Shown: positions 43,383-54,501 of the stretch, one piece after another
Position numbering within the stretch: the first letter of the stretch is position 1
How the letters are laid out: each line of letters starts with the position of its first letter
Origin: Hydrangea macrophylla
Taxonomy: Eukaryota; Streptophyta; Magnoliopsida; Cornales; Hydrangeaceae
Assembly (NCBI GenBank): GCA_033977485.1
Contig: CM066988.1
Span: 28,252,501-28,316,500 of the forward strand
Length of the DNA stretch: 64,000 bases
Direction: 5' to 3'
Notes under the pieces: generated by a model
The model's input: the letters and a program-made list of their open reading frames with translations, nothing else
What the model was told of the DNA's origin: nothing
The model's database searches: none
Made by a program: the position numbers and the translations under genes

Positions 43383-43497
43383 TTGTGGGTGGTTGAAGAG
43401 AACCCTCACGAGACTTCACCCGTCCAACTAGGGACACCTAGAGGTTTAAAAGGCTTGTTGCACATGCTAAGTGCAATCGCGATCCATGCGATAATGT
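43383..43497 (+). ncRNA. Conserved hairpin block, copy in element C
   Basis: It begins TTGTGGGT and includes GAACC(C)TC paired with GAGGTTT, ACGAG-ACTTCA-CCCGT (one mismatch), TTGCAC-ATGCTAA-GTGCAA (43457-43475), and TCGCG-ATCCA-TGCGA (43477-43491). The C-G pair in TTGCAC/GTGCAA replaces T-A in element B. It ends about 60 bp before the polypurine tract. Confidence 0.6.
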
Positions 43498-43557
43498 AGT
43501 AGGATTTTTATTAGTAGTTTGATTTTTCTATTCTTTTTGCTCAAGGACTCGTAAAAT

Positions 43558-43571
43558 GTAGGTTTGGGGTG
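43558..43571 (+). promoter_or_regulatory. Polypurine tract of element C
   Basis: GTAGGTTTGGGGTG abuts the TGATCGGG start of the 3' LTR. Confidence 0.85.
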
Positions 43572-44860
43572 TGATCGGGAGTGAACAAGTCCTAATTACA
43601 CGCCTTAATTCACATTTGGTAGCACTTTTTATCTTGTTTTTGTGTACTTTTACTTTGTTTTCCATTTTCTATCAGGTTTTAGAAGAAAGCGAGAGTTCCA
43701 GGCTAAAAAGGGTGTAAAAACAAAAGAAAAGAAAAAGAAAAAGGCACCTCACGCGCGCAGCTCGCTCGTGCGAATTATTAAAATTGCGCTCCCATGGCCC
43801 GCTTGTGTGACCCGTACAAAAATGAGCTAAAGACCCCTACACCAACGAAATTGCCTAATTACGTCCAGAAAGTGAAATATATCAGTTTCAGACAGATTCG
43901 ATTTACAAAAGCTTTCCTAATCCCTCTACAACTATATATTGATCATTCTAAATCAGTTGTAGGGTTACACACATCAATACATCCATCATACCATACAACT
44001 TTGGAGGCAAGAGAAGAAGAAGATCTAGTTTGAAGGTTTCTGATGGCTACAATCAGCTTCATCTCCATGTTTTCATCAACTATGCACAACTAAACAGGTA
44101 TTCTGGGGTTTCAATGAAACCCTAGCTATGTAAAGGGGGATTCTTTGCTTGCTGTCTTTAGGATTTTATGTTTTTGGATAGTAACTGTATGTTTGAGGAT
44201 TGTAAATATATAATCGGATTTTGAATGTTAATAATCAATAGTATTTTGGATTTATTCTTGTCTTAGATTCTTCCTTGTGGTTATTGAACCCAATATTCCT
44301 AGATTTCTGTGATTGATAGGAATATTTACATACAATAGTGCTTATGTGATTGTGATGTTTACATCTTTTATGATTTATGCTTAGGGAAGATGGGTTGTGC
44401 TACACCCTAGTTATAGGTAGACAATTCATGCCAACTAAAGATGAGTTATGCTTAGGTTAAACTAGTGATATCTTCTTGTCGATACTATCGGGCTTGTGGC
44501 TATGATAGATCTTAACTATCAAATCATAGAATTGAAAGTAAGAAGTACATACCTCCGATGCATAGTTAGTGGTAGATTTGTAATCCTAGAACTCATTCAC
44601 TCATATTAAAACTATCTTAAATCTTGCATTCATTTACTTAGTGTTAATTTTAGTATTCTATTTCCATAATTCCATAGTTTAATTCATAGTAGTAATCAAG
44701 TCAACAATTAATCAAACTTCCATTTTCTAAAACTAAATAGATTTAGGTTTTATTAATTAAAGGATAAAAATAATCAATCTCTATGGGTTCGACCTTTACT
44801 TCCGCACTACAAATCTTAGAAAGTAAAGTATACTTTTATATCTTGATTTTGACGAGATCA
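43572..44860 (+). repeat. 3' LTR of element C
   Basis: This 1,289-bp copy of 30512-31815 includes the CpG-rich motif (43752-43812) and a TATA run (43933-43940). It ends GACGAGATCA, then GTTGC, the target duplication. Confidence 0.94.
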
Positions 44861-45424
44861 GTTGCTATGGAGGATCTACATAAGGATAGACTCGCCTTAA
44901 TGCTATCATCCCCGAAGAGGAAGGATGTAACGCAGAAGAGTATCAGGATTTGGAAGGTACTCTAACCCTATTTAACAGTCAAGTAAAAGCTTTGTTCGAT
45001 GCTGGCATATCAAACTCCTTTATTGCAATAAGAATCATAGAATGATTAGGCTTAGTACTCAGACGTTGGACGTAGCTCTAAACGCTACATCACCCCTAGG
45101 AGTGAGTGTTAAGTTGGGAAAAATATGCAAGGACTACCCTCTAAACTGAAAGATTAGAATCTCTCCACTGATTTGATAGTTTTGTCAATGGAGGAATTTG
45201 ACGTGATCTTAGGAATTGACTGGCTCTCGAAATACCATGCCAAGTTAGATTATGCTAGCAAATCAATATCTTTTTCAGTACCCAAAAGCAAACCTTTTAA
45301 TTTTACAAGCAATCCCTCGTACGATGTTGTTCTCACCAACTGCTTGGCTACCATTGGAGCCACGAGTGATGAAATGCCTATTGTCCAAATCCCCATAGTC
45401 CGAGATTTTAAAGACATTTTTTGA
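44861..45424 (+). pseudogene. Element D protease
   Basis: This continues gag after element C. LEGTLTLFNSQVKALFDAG carries the active-site triad as DAG (about 44960-45010). After frameshifts, 45173-45424 has MEEFDVILGIDWLSKYHAKLDY, the conserved second half of chromovirus protease. A stop at 45422 replaces the last residue before the RT approach. Confidence 0.75.
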
Positions 45425-46150
45425 GAAGTTAAAGGACTACCACCCGAGAGAGATATTGACTTCTGTATTGAGTTGATTCCTGGAACCTCACCAATATCAA
45501 AAACACCATACGAATGGACCCAATGGAAATGCAAGAACTAAAGATGCATGTACAAGAACTTGAGGACCTCAGATTCATTCGTCTGAGCACTTCACCATAG
45601 GGAGCACCGGTAATGTTTGTCAAGAAGGACAAAATGCTTAGACTCTATATCAACTATAGAGAATTGAACAAGGTTACAATCAAGAATCAATACCCACTAC
45701 TGAGGATTGACGATCTTTTCGATCAGTTACAAGGATCTATAACATTTTCAAAGATAGATCTGCGATCCCGAAACCATCAACTATTTGTTCGACCTGAGGA
45801 TATATCCAAAATGGCCTTTTGATCCAAATATAGACACTATGAATTCCTGGTTATGCCATTCGGACTGACCAATGCCCCAACGGTATTCATGGATTTAATG
45901 AAACGGATCTTCAGGCCTTACTTAGATCAATTCATTATAGTGTTTATAGATAGAGGCAGAACACAAAGGACATGTAAAGGCTGTACTTCAGACTCTACGA
46001 GATAATCACTTGTATGCGAAGTTTAGTAATGCGAGATTTGGCTAAAGAAAGTCAAGTTTTTAGGACATGTTGTCTCATGAGAAGGAATAGCAGTAGATTC
46101 ATCAAAGATCGACGTTGTCTTAGATTGGAATAGGCGACCACCCCAACAAT
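45425..46150 (+). pseudogene. Element D reverse transcriptase
   Basis: Chromovirus RT in several frames: [57 protein letters not shown] (first catalytic Asp), [15 protein letters not shown], and FIIVFIDR where the second Asp of the paired block is lost. It is heavily frameshifted. Confidence 0.75.
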
Positions 46151-46700
46151 GAAAGTCAAAAGTTTCCTTGGTCCAGTTGGATACTATCGGAGATTTGTGG
46201 AAGGATTCTCCAAGATCTTAGCTCCACTTACTAGATTAACCAAAAAGACCTAAAGTACAAATGGAATGACAAGCATAAATGCGCATTCCAAGAGTTAAAG
46301 AAGAGATTAACCATAGAGCCAATGCTTGCAATACCGAAGAGTAGTGGATAGTTCACCATATATAGCGATGTATAATACCAAGGACTTGGATGTGTGCCAA
46401 TGCAAGGCAGAAGAGTGATAGTGTATGGATCACGACAACTAAAACCATATGAACTTATCTATCCTATGCACGATCTCGAACTAGCTGCAATCATCTTTAC
46501 AGTCAAGATTTGGAGACACTATCTCTACCAAGAGAAATTTGATCTATTTTTAGATCACAAGAGCTTGAGATACCTGTTCTCCCAGAAGGAGCTGAACATG
46601 AGACAGGGACGTTGGATGGAATTGTTAAAAGACTACAATTTCCCTGTACAATACCACCCTAGTAAAGAAACTGTTGTTGCTAATGCACTAAGCTGAAAAC
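46151..46700 (+). pseudogene. Element D RNase H
   Basis: The frame 46394-46696 reads VIVYGSRQLKPYELIYPMHDLELAAIIF, then HYLYQEKFDLFLDHKSLRYLF and LKDYNFPVQYHPSKETVVANALS, the standard chromovirus RNase H end. The first catalytic segment, upstream, is frameshifted. Confidence 0.78.
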
Positions 46701-48240
46701 CCCACAAGCTCATTTTATCCTCTCTCATGGTTAAAGAGTGGAAACATTGGAGAATTTAGCCAAATTTGACCTTCAGAATACTGAGTCAAGTGATGGATGA
46801 CTTTTCGGATGTCTTGTAGTGCAACCAATGCTTATAAGTCGTATCCTCGAAGCTCAAGGAAAAGACGAAGGACTTCAATAATGGTTTGAGAAAGTATCAG
46901 CAAAGTACCCCACCATATGGAATATAGGAGCAGATGGAGGATTCAGATGCCGCAATCGACTTTGTGTACCCGATAAGGACAACCTGAGGAATGATATATT
47001 GAATGAAGCACACAAGTCAAGAATGACCGTTCATCCTGGAGGAACAAAAATGTACAAGGATCTGAAGAGAAACTTTTGGTAGGATGGAATGAAATGAGAA
47101 GTAGTAGATTATGTATCCAAGTGCATAACCTGCAAACAAGTCAAGGATGAACACCGAAAACTAGGAGGACAGTTACAACCATTACCAGTTCTTGGATGGA
47201 AATGGGAACACATAACGATGGATTTTGTTGTAGGAATTCTAAGATCACAATAGAATCACGATGCTGTTTGGATGATCATACATCGACTCACCAAATTGTC
47301 TCATTTAAAACTTATAGCATGACTTACCCAGTCGAGAAATTGAGCAGAACGTATAGACAATGAGTTATTCGACTACATGGAGTGCCGGTGCCAATCGTGT
47401 CCAACCGTGATTAACACTTCACTTCAGGATTTTGGGAAAGCCTACAAATAGCACTAGGAACTTCGTTGAAGTAAAGTTCAGCTTATTACCCCCAAAACGA
47501 CAGACAGACTAAGAGAGTCAATGTAGTAATGGAGGACATGCTTCGAGCCTATCCGATAGATTTTGAATGTTCATGTGAAGAGAACCTACCACTGATAGAG
47601 TTCGCATATAGTAACAGCTACCATTCGAGCATAGGGATGGCATCATTCGAAGCTTTATATGGAAGACCGTGCTGATCGCCTTTGTGCTGGGCAGAAGTTG
47701 GTGATGACATTCGAGAGACGAATGAGAAGATCAACATCGTCAAGGAAAAGATGAAAGCAGCACAGAGCAGACAAAAAAGCTATGTAAATAAGCATGAAAA
47801 GGACTTAGAATTTAGAGTTGGAGATCACGTATGCCTAAAAGTATCCCCTGTTCAAGGTGTTGTCAGATTTGGACAAAAGAGAGGAAAGCTTATGACACAT
47901 TACATCGGACCTTCTGAAATTCTGGAACGCGTGGGAAAAGTTGCCTACAAACTTTCACTACCACCCAAGATGTCAAGATACATAACATTTTTTATGTCAG
48001 CATGCTAAGGAAAGTCATACATGACTCGTCTCATGAGATCAACTTCACAGATATCGAAGTGAACAACAATGTAACTTTCAGTGAAGGACTAATGAAGATT
48101 TTAGAATAAGGAGTTAAGAAGCTGAGGACCAAGAAGATCCCTTTAGTGAAAGTTCAGTGGAAGCACCATGATGAGCGTGAAGCCTCTTAAGAACTAGAAT
48201 CAAAAATGTATTAGAAATTTCCTGACCTATTCAATATATA
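46701..48240 (+). pseudogene. Element D integrase with chromodomain-like tail
   Basis: Pieces of the zinc domain (AHKSRMTVHPGGTKMYKDL, then CITCKQVKDEHRK) and core (WEHITMDFVVGI) precede many stops. The frame 47682-48008 has the C-terminal part LEFRVGDHVCLKVSPVQGVVRFG and YIGPSEILERVGKVAYKLSLP. After a shift, about 48005-48240 reads LRKVIHDSSHEI, then IPLVKVQWKHHDEREAS, the diverged chromodomain region of Tekay-type chromoviruses, thought to guide integration to heterochromatin. It is non-functional here. Confidence 0.78.
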
Positions 48241-48270
48241 GCTAGCTCTGATTCCTGGGACGGAATCTTC

Positions 48271-48286
48271 AATAAGAGGTGGATGA
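48271..48286 (+). promoter_or_regulatory. Polypurine tract of element D
   Basis: AATAAGAGGTGGATGA immediately precedes the TGTAATACCC start of the 3' LTR. Confidence 0.8.
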
Positions 48287-48918
48287 TGTAATACCCGCAA
48301 AATTTCATAGTATTAATAAAATGGTTTCCCTATATTTAGTTTTGTATTTTCATAACCTTATACGAATTATAAGTAGTTATGATTTAATAACTTAGACTGT
48401 AACTTACAAACTCGTAAAATCTGTGCAAAACCAAGACTGCACGGCATGCAATTTTAAACAAGAAAAAGATCACACCAATTTGGGAAGCTAATACAACTTA
48501 GGATACCACCTCACCACCTTAAATCCATTCGATGAACTACCAACCCAAACACCCCCTATACCCTCCGGATTACCACCCCACCACCACTTAACCCACCGGA
48601 CAACCACCCCTACCCCAATCGTCGGCCTCTATTTCCCTCCCAAGTACACACCACCTAGATCAATCCCTATCAACCCCTCTCATAAATGCAGATATGCATA
48701 TCATCATATGCATGTGTGTATGTATACCAGATGTGTGTGTATATATGAGGGAATATAAAGAGAGATAGTCACCGGGAAGGAGAAGAGAGTAAAAATACTC
48801 ATTTACACATACACTGCCCCCCCCCCTCCCCCGCCCCCCACTATCCTCTGCTTTCCTCACACACACCCTCAGGACACACACACACTCACAAAAAGAAGTG
48901 GAGAAGAAGAATAAAACT

Positions 48919-48963
<45 letters not shown>

Positions 48964-50568
48964 AGAGAGAATCGAGACTGATTGGTAAACTCCTACACCC
49001 TCCTTATTTATTTCTGTATTTTTTGAGCTCTCTGAGCCCTCACAAAGCATACATGCACACATGCATGCCCCTAAATCAGAGCCTAAGGCTCTTTGCACAA
49101 CCAGACGCCATTAGAGCACCACCTTGGAGCATGATTTTCCAACCTTGACCAAAGCTCATGAAACCTATATCAAATGAACCTTAGTACCCCATTAGACTCC
49201 CAGAGTAGCAGCTTTTGGTTTAGCAGAGCCAAACATGGCCTACATGCCATTATCGTCTTAAAACCACAAAAGATTAATCTACTAGTCCAAGCCTTAAACG
49301 AATGAACCAGTCTTCCATCTCCCTGTATGTTGTAGAGGACCCCATTCCGGTACTCTTGGCATTAAAAACATGTATTTCTATGGATAGGGGAGTGAGATAT
49401 GGCTTCTCAGTCACCCGGGACTCACCAGCGGTGAGCGTCACCAGAGAAGAAGGTGATAACACATTAAGCTTTGTGTTATAACAATCGGGTAGGGCCGAGT
49501 ATGGGTACGGGTTAGTATGTATCTGTATTTGGGTTAGGATCTCAATTCGTTTCGAGTTTAATTAAACCCATGGATCTTTTACATGGCACGACGTCGTTTT
49601 GACATTGGACCAGAGTTGGGTCAGGTTTGGGTAAATGGGGCGGACCGTGTGGTGTGTGTTAGTGAATCCCGGTGTGGAAGTGAGTACCGTTCGGGTCAGA
49701 TATTCGGGTTGGGTTATATTGTATCTATATATGGGTAGTTTGTTTAGGACGGGCGGATCAGGGTCTAACCTACTGGGTCACCTTTGGATTTTTTTGTGTG
49801 TAGAAACGGTTAATCCGTTTTGAACTGGGGGTAACCCGCGAGTTAATTATTATTATTATTAATCACTATTTATAGACATGTTTTATTATATGTTTAAAAG
49901 GTTTTAAATATATATTTAGTATGTTTAAATTCTGGAATATTATTTAACATATTCTGGAATTTAACATAATATATTTACATATTATAATTATTATTTATTT
50001 AGTTTAAATAAACAATAATTATTAGTTATTTTCAATAAATAGATACACGTTATTATCTAGTATTCCCAATTATTTAAAAATAGTTTTAAATCCCAAAACT
50101 AAGTTTTAAGTATTCTAAAATATTATTTTAAATTATATTTTTATATTCTACTATTATATTATATTAAGTATATATCATACGTATTATTCATTTAGTTAAA
50201 ATAAATTATAAGCATCAATTTTAAATTAAAATAATTAGGTAATAAATACCTATTTTAAAATATAAAAAAATTATATTAATTACCCCAAGGCCTAATGCCG
50301 TGGGTTTATAAAGTATTATTTACAAAACTCCAACCAAAGTATTTTAATTATATATATAAAGGTCTGTTTGGTTGTCTCTTAATTAATTTAAATACCAAAT
50401 GGACTCTGAAAATTGCGAGAAAAATACCACTAGCCTATTTTAGGCCTAGAATTTAGTAAAAATATTTCTAAGGACCAATTGTTCGTCTGAAATATGTTTT
50501 ATAATTATAGGACGCAAAAGTCTGCCATTATGTGATTAAGACTTCAATAATTCATAGTAATTAAACCG
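48287..50568 (+). repeat. 3' LTR of element D, first part
   Basis: It starts TGTAATACCC and is cut by element F after 2,282 bp. It contains a TATA-like GAATATAAAG (48751-48760), a long GA microsatellite (48920-48962), two C-rich runs (48816-48840), and AT-rich DNA from 49850. Unlike the other families, no palindrome array is seen upstream of its TATA. Confidence 0.85.
48920..48962 (+). repeat. GA microsatellite in the D leader
   Basis: About 20 uninterrupted GA units in the transcribed leader of the D LTR. Similar but shorter GA-rich leaders occur in L0 and E. Confidence 0.9.
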
Positions 50569-51151
50569 TGATACACCCAAAATCAGCCAATTCCCGAGCA
50601 ATTCTATTCTGTAACTACTAGCAAGTATCATTCCGAGCGGTTTGGACCACCCAATACCTCTCGAGCGGTTTATTCACGACTCGTCCAACAGGTCGGGGAG
50701 ACCGCACAGGCACAACCATTGCAGGGACAGCTCATCTAGGCCCACAGGCATGATCCCGAGCTTTCCGGGCAATTTCCTACTCAAGCTAGAAGACTAATGG
50801 AAAGTGCAAACTATTTTCTAATCCAATTAGGAAACCCCCACTAATAATGTCAATCACTCCTAATACAATTAGGAAACTTACTTGATTGGTGTCAATCACA
50901 TACTAATTGGATTATATTTCCTTATCCATGTACGAGTAGGTCTCTTGCATCTATAAAAGAGACCTCTCACCCCCTATTAAAGGGGCCGACTTTTCAGTCT
51001 ACACAGCACCTCTATAGCATTCATCAACATGCCCGGCCGGCCTACGGTTGCTCCAGACTTGTTGGTTTACTACAGGCCCCTGGCTCTTTTACAGTATAGT
51101 GAACGTACTCAGACACAGCCGTGGACCTAGGTTCGTTCATTAACAGGGCCG
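50569..51151 (+). repeat. 5' LTR of element F
   Basis: It includes TATAAAAG at 50952-50959. Upstream of that are near-palindromic CTAATCCAATTAG-type sites at 50818, 50860 and 50903 (42 and 43 bp apart), with weaker related motifs between them at 50840 and 50881. Confidence 0.88.
50818..50914. promoter_or_regulatory. CTAAT-CAATTAG array upstream of TATA, LTR F
   Basis: Sites CTAATCCAATTAG (50818), CTAATACAATTAG (50860) and CTAATTGGATTA (50903). The interleaved segments both contain TGTCAATCAC. The 3' LTR has the same arrangement near 54168-54265. Overall step is about 21 bp. Confidence 0.6.
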
Positions 51152-51159
51152 CGGCAGCC

Positions 51160-52200
51160 ATGACGTCTGAGCAGATCAGCGCGACCCTGACACAACTCTT
51201 GGAGGGCCAATGTCAAATTCAACAACAGATCAAAGCCCTATTGGCCCAGCAAAGCCGTCCTCCAGTGGCTAGGAAATGACTCGAGAACGTTGCGCACGGC
51301 CGGGAACTGATCTTGACCAGACGACGTGCCCGAGCCAACCCATCCCTCGTTGAGGATGCCAGAGACATCCACAGTAGACGTACTGCCCGAGAGGAAAGGT
51401 AGGAGCATACAGCTCAGGAATCAGTCCAGGGTTCACTCGGTCAAGAGTCGAGTAGTCCCTCGGCACACGATGAACCGGAGTCATAGCTAAGCCTGATCCC
51501 AGAGGACAGTACTCGCCATGAAGAAGAAGCCTCTTCTACCGACCCGACCAACCCCTCAAATACCGGTCAGGAAGAAGTGGAAGCCTGAATCAAGGACTTA
51601 CAAAAGCAGATTGACGGAGTGGCTAAAAAGCTTGGTCAAAACTGTGCTCAGAATCAAGCCAATACCGAGACAGAGTCACCATTCTCTAGCCAGATCATGA
51701 GATTCTCCATCTCGCACTAATGCAATCGCCTGGATTCATATAATGGCTCGGGGAGCTCGGTCGACCATGTTCGGACCTACAAAGCTCGGATGGCCCTGGC
51801 CACCCAAGCCGACGAGCTATATTGCCTTGCCTTCCCCAGCACCTTGAAAGTCCCGGCCGCCCAATCGGTCCGCAGTTTCAAGCAATTCAGCAAGCAGTTC
51901 ATCAACCAGTTCATCGATATGCATGAACAGCCAAAGCCTGACATGCAGCTACTGACGGTCAGACAACGGAATAATGAGTGCCTCAAGGAGTTCACTGACC
52001 GGTTCAACCAACAGAAGCTTCAAATCCACAATGTGAACGAGACAATCGCCATTATAGCCTTTTGCTCGGGAGTTCAACACATCAAGTGCGTCGCGTCACT
52101 CTATAGAAACCAATCGGAAACCTTGGTTGAACTCTTTACGAGGGTTGGATGATACATCAACACTGAAGAATTCCTAAAGACCAAAGACCCCGGATAAATA
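51160..52200 (+). pseudogene. Element F gag
   Basis: It begins MTSEQISATLTQLLEGQ at 51160, nine bases after the LTR, and is broken by a stop near 51278. The capsid-like domain is in 51700-52152: YNGSGSSVDHVRTYKARM, YCLAFPSTLKVPAAQSVR, FKQFSKQFINQFID, LLTVRQRNNECLKEFTDRFNQQKL, as in gag of Tat/Retand-type elements. The Trp usual after the FPSTLKGPA segment is absent. It would supply a structural protein for particles, with pol borrowed from autonomous relatives. Confidence 0.75.
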
Positions 52201-52284
52201 AACGACGAGCCTTCCAGCAGTAAGCGGAAGCGAGAACAGCCCGGGGAGAGCAACGCAAAGAAGTCCAACAGCCCTGCCCCGACC

Positions 52285-52745
52285 TCTTGTTCACAGTAGT
52301 CCGGGTCAGGTAGCCCCGACCGGACCTCCAGCTCATAACAAGCGGTGTCCGGCAGTCCTGACCTGACCTCCAGTTCACATTAGTTAGAATCAAGCAGTTC
52401 TGACTTTGCCTCCAGCATAGAGAAATAAGGAGCCCGACGATCCTGATTCGACCCCCTGTCTCCATCAGCTTCCGACAGTCCCGACCAGACCTCCAGCTTA
52501 CAACAAGCGGGGTCCGACAGTCCCGACCCGACTTCTACCTCACAACAAGCGTGGTCCAACAGTCCCGACCGGACCTTCAGCTCACAACAAGCGGGGTCCG
52601 ACAGTCCCGACCCGACATCTAGCTCACAACAAGCGAGGTCCGACAGTCCCGACCGGACCTCCAGCTCACAACAAGCGGGGTCTGACAATTCTGACCCGAC
52701 CTTGAGCTCACATCGGTCAAGATCAAGTAGTTTTGACTTTACCTT
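52285..52745 (+). repeat. 42-bp tandem repeats in F
   Basis: Units of 42 bp such as CTCACAACAAGCGGGGTCCG encode 14-residue repeats of the type QQAGSDSPDPTSSS in the gag frame. A longer unit ending IEK-stop-GARRS occurs twice (about 52425 and 52755), giving a two-level repeat. The array extends the gag tail. Confidence 0.75.
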
Positions 52746-52872
52746 CAGCATAGAGAAATAAGGAGCCCGACGATCCTGATCCAACCGCCTGTCTCCATCA
52801 GACTAGATGAGCCCGACAATACTGGTACCTGCCTGATCACCACATGAGGCTACACCGATTGTTAGAGAGCTC

Positions 52873-53075
52873 TTGTAAAGACCTCGGGCCTAACCCCGAG
52901 GCATCTAAAGACCTCAAGCCTAACCCTGAGGCATACAAAGACCTCGGGCCTAACCCGAGGCATCAAAAGACCTCGGGCTCCGAACCCAGGCACAAAAGAC
53001 CTCAGGCTCTGAACCCAGGCACAAAAGACCTTGGGATCACACCCGAGGCGAAAGACCTCGGGGTTACGTCCAAGG
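52873..53075 (+). repeat. Hairpin-forming tandem repeats in F
   Basis: About seven units of near 30 bp, each with AAAGACCTCGGGC and a downstream CCCGAGGC, so that every unit can fold on itself (CCTCGGG/CCCGAGG). Later units lose the pairing. No coding claim is made; the frame 52844-53104 simply reads through it. Confidence 0.7.
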
Positions 53076-53099
53076 CACTGGCTTCACTTAGATCCTACC

Positions 53100-53800
53100 G
53101 ATGATGGGGGCAAACCCCCTAGGTGGCTGATGATGGCAAGCTTCAAAAGACCCTACAACCACTATGTTGTAGGTCGGTTACCTACAGTCATAGCCTTTGT
53201 AAGACCCTTGTCTTAGCAAAAGCTTGGGGAGTAAGACGGCGTAATGAACTAAACAGGCAATCATACCGGGTATCTGCAGGCCTTACGAATAACCAAGTCA
53301 AAATCTTGGGCAACCCGAGCACCTACAGTACTCAGAGGCATTAACTCCACATAGGTCTAAATCGACGATAGAGGTGACTAAAATCTCTTAGGTTGGCCAC
53401 GATAGAGGAGTAAAAAGACCCTAAAGAAACATGATTTAGGTCGACTCCACTAACATGGTCAAGCTCTTCTCCCAACAGTCTTGACAAAGGCTGGCTGGGC
53501 AGAAGAAAACCATCCTGGGGAGTTAACATAAGAGGACCCTAAAGTAATATGCTTTAGGTCGGCTTTTCAAACATGGTCAAATTCTTTTGCCCACAACCTT
53601 GACGAAGGTTCATGGGTAGAAGATAGCCATCCTGGGAGCTAATTCAAGAAAAGACTCCGTAGTAGGCCGAGTCTCAACTCTCGGTCACTTCCCGAGCATT
53701 CAAAGACTCCGAATTAGGCTGGGTCTCAACTCCCGGTCAATTCCCGAGCACTTAAAGACTCCGAGTTAAGCTAGGTCTCAACTTCTAACCAGCTCCTGAG
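53100..53800 (+). repeat. Diverged longer repeats in F
   Basis: Three copies of a unit of about 150 bp begin GACCCTA-(CAACC or AAG) and contain TTTAGGTCGG-like complements, ATGGTCAA and CCATCCTGGG (near 53150, 53410 and 53535). Three copies of a unit of about 58 bp follow, starting AAAGACTCCG and containing GGTCTCAACT and TTCCCGAGCA (53645-53790). They lie between gag and the polypurine tract. Confidence 0.6.
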
Positions 53801-53917
53801 GAATCACAAGGCTTAGAAGCTCAGAGGCAGCTTCCCCGAGCACTCAGACTGGTATCAAATAGATTTCCAAACTTGCCCCGATATAGCATCCAGACAGCCT
53901 TGGAAATGGGGGGCGAC

Positions 53918-54501
53918 TGATACACCCAAAATTAGCCCATTCTCGAGCAGTTCTATTATGTAACTGTTGGAAAGCATCATCCTGAGCAGTTTGGTCCACC
54001 CAATACCTCCCGAGCGGTTTATCCATGACTCGGCCAACAGGTCGGGGAGACCGCACAAGCATAACCCACCACAAGGACAGCTCATCTGGGTGTACAGGCA
54101 TGATCCTAAGCTTTTGGGGCAGTTTCCTACTCAAGCTAGAAGACTAATGGAAAGTGCAAACTATTTCCTAATCCAATTAAGAAACCCCCACAATTGATGC
54201 CAATCAATCCTAATACAATTAGGAAACTTACTTGATTGGTGTCAATCACATCCTAATTGGATTATATTTTCCTATCCATGTACGAGTAGGTCTCTTGCAT
54301 CTATAAAAGAGACCTCTCATCCCCCATTGAAGGGGCCGAATTTTTAGTCTACACAGCACCTCTATAGCATTCATCAATATGCCCGACCGGCCTACGATAG
54401 CTCCAGACTTGTTGGTTCACCACAGGCCCCCGGCTCTTTTACAGTATAGTAAATATGCTCAGACACAGCTGTGGATGTAGGTTCCTTCATTAACAGGGCC
54501 G
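53918..54501 (+). repeat. 3' LTR of element F
   Basis: Copy of 50569-51151 with TATAAAAG at 54302-54309. The end is ambiguous by a few bases. Confidence 0.88.

Larger units (their letters stand above)
30512..44860 (+). mobile_element. Element C: Athila-like LTR retrotransposon, 14.3 kb
   Basis: LTRs are 30512-31815 and 43572-44860 with TG...CA ends. The flanks are GTTAC (30507-30511) and GTTGC (44861-44865), a target duplication with one change. It has a tRNA-Asp primer site and a polypurine tract. Internal order is gag, a remnant of the protease region, RT, RNase H, integrase (truncated), a CpG-rich array with a TATA box, accessory frame 1 and acidic accessory frame 2. Protease is largely deleted and the second RT catalytic block is mutated, so the copy is defective. 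Confidence 0.93.
50569..54501 (+). mobile_element. Element F: small gag-only LTR element
   Basis: LTRs of about 583 bp (50569-51151 and 53918-54501) start TGATACACCC. The inner 2.8 kb carry only a broken gag domain and tandem repeats, with no protease, RT or integrase. Size and content match the non-autonomous TR-GAG class of plants. A G-rich tract (AATGGGGGGCGAC, 53905-53917) precedes the 3' LTR. The right end is uncertain by about 6 bp: both copies share CATTAACAGGGCCG, and flanks AACCG (left) and GAACG or AACGA (right) do not give a clean target duplication. No clear primer site follows the 5' LTR. Confidence 0.82.

Noticed and set aside
52380..52784. Minus-strand Cys-rich repeat protein (DPACCELEV units) in F.
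   Set aside because: It is the antisense of a 42-bp repeat whose plus frame continues the gag tail.
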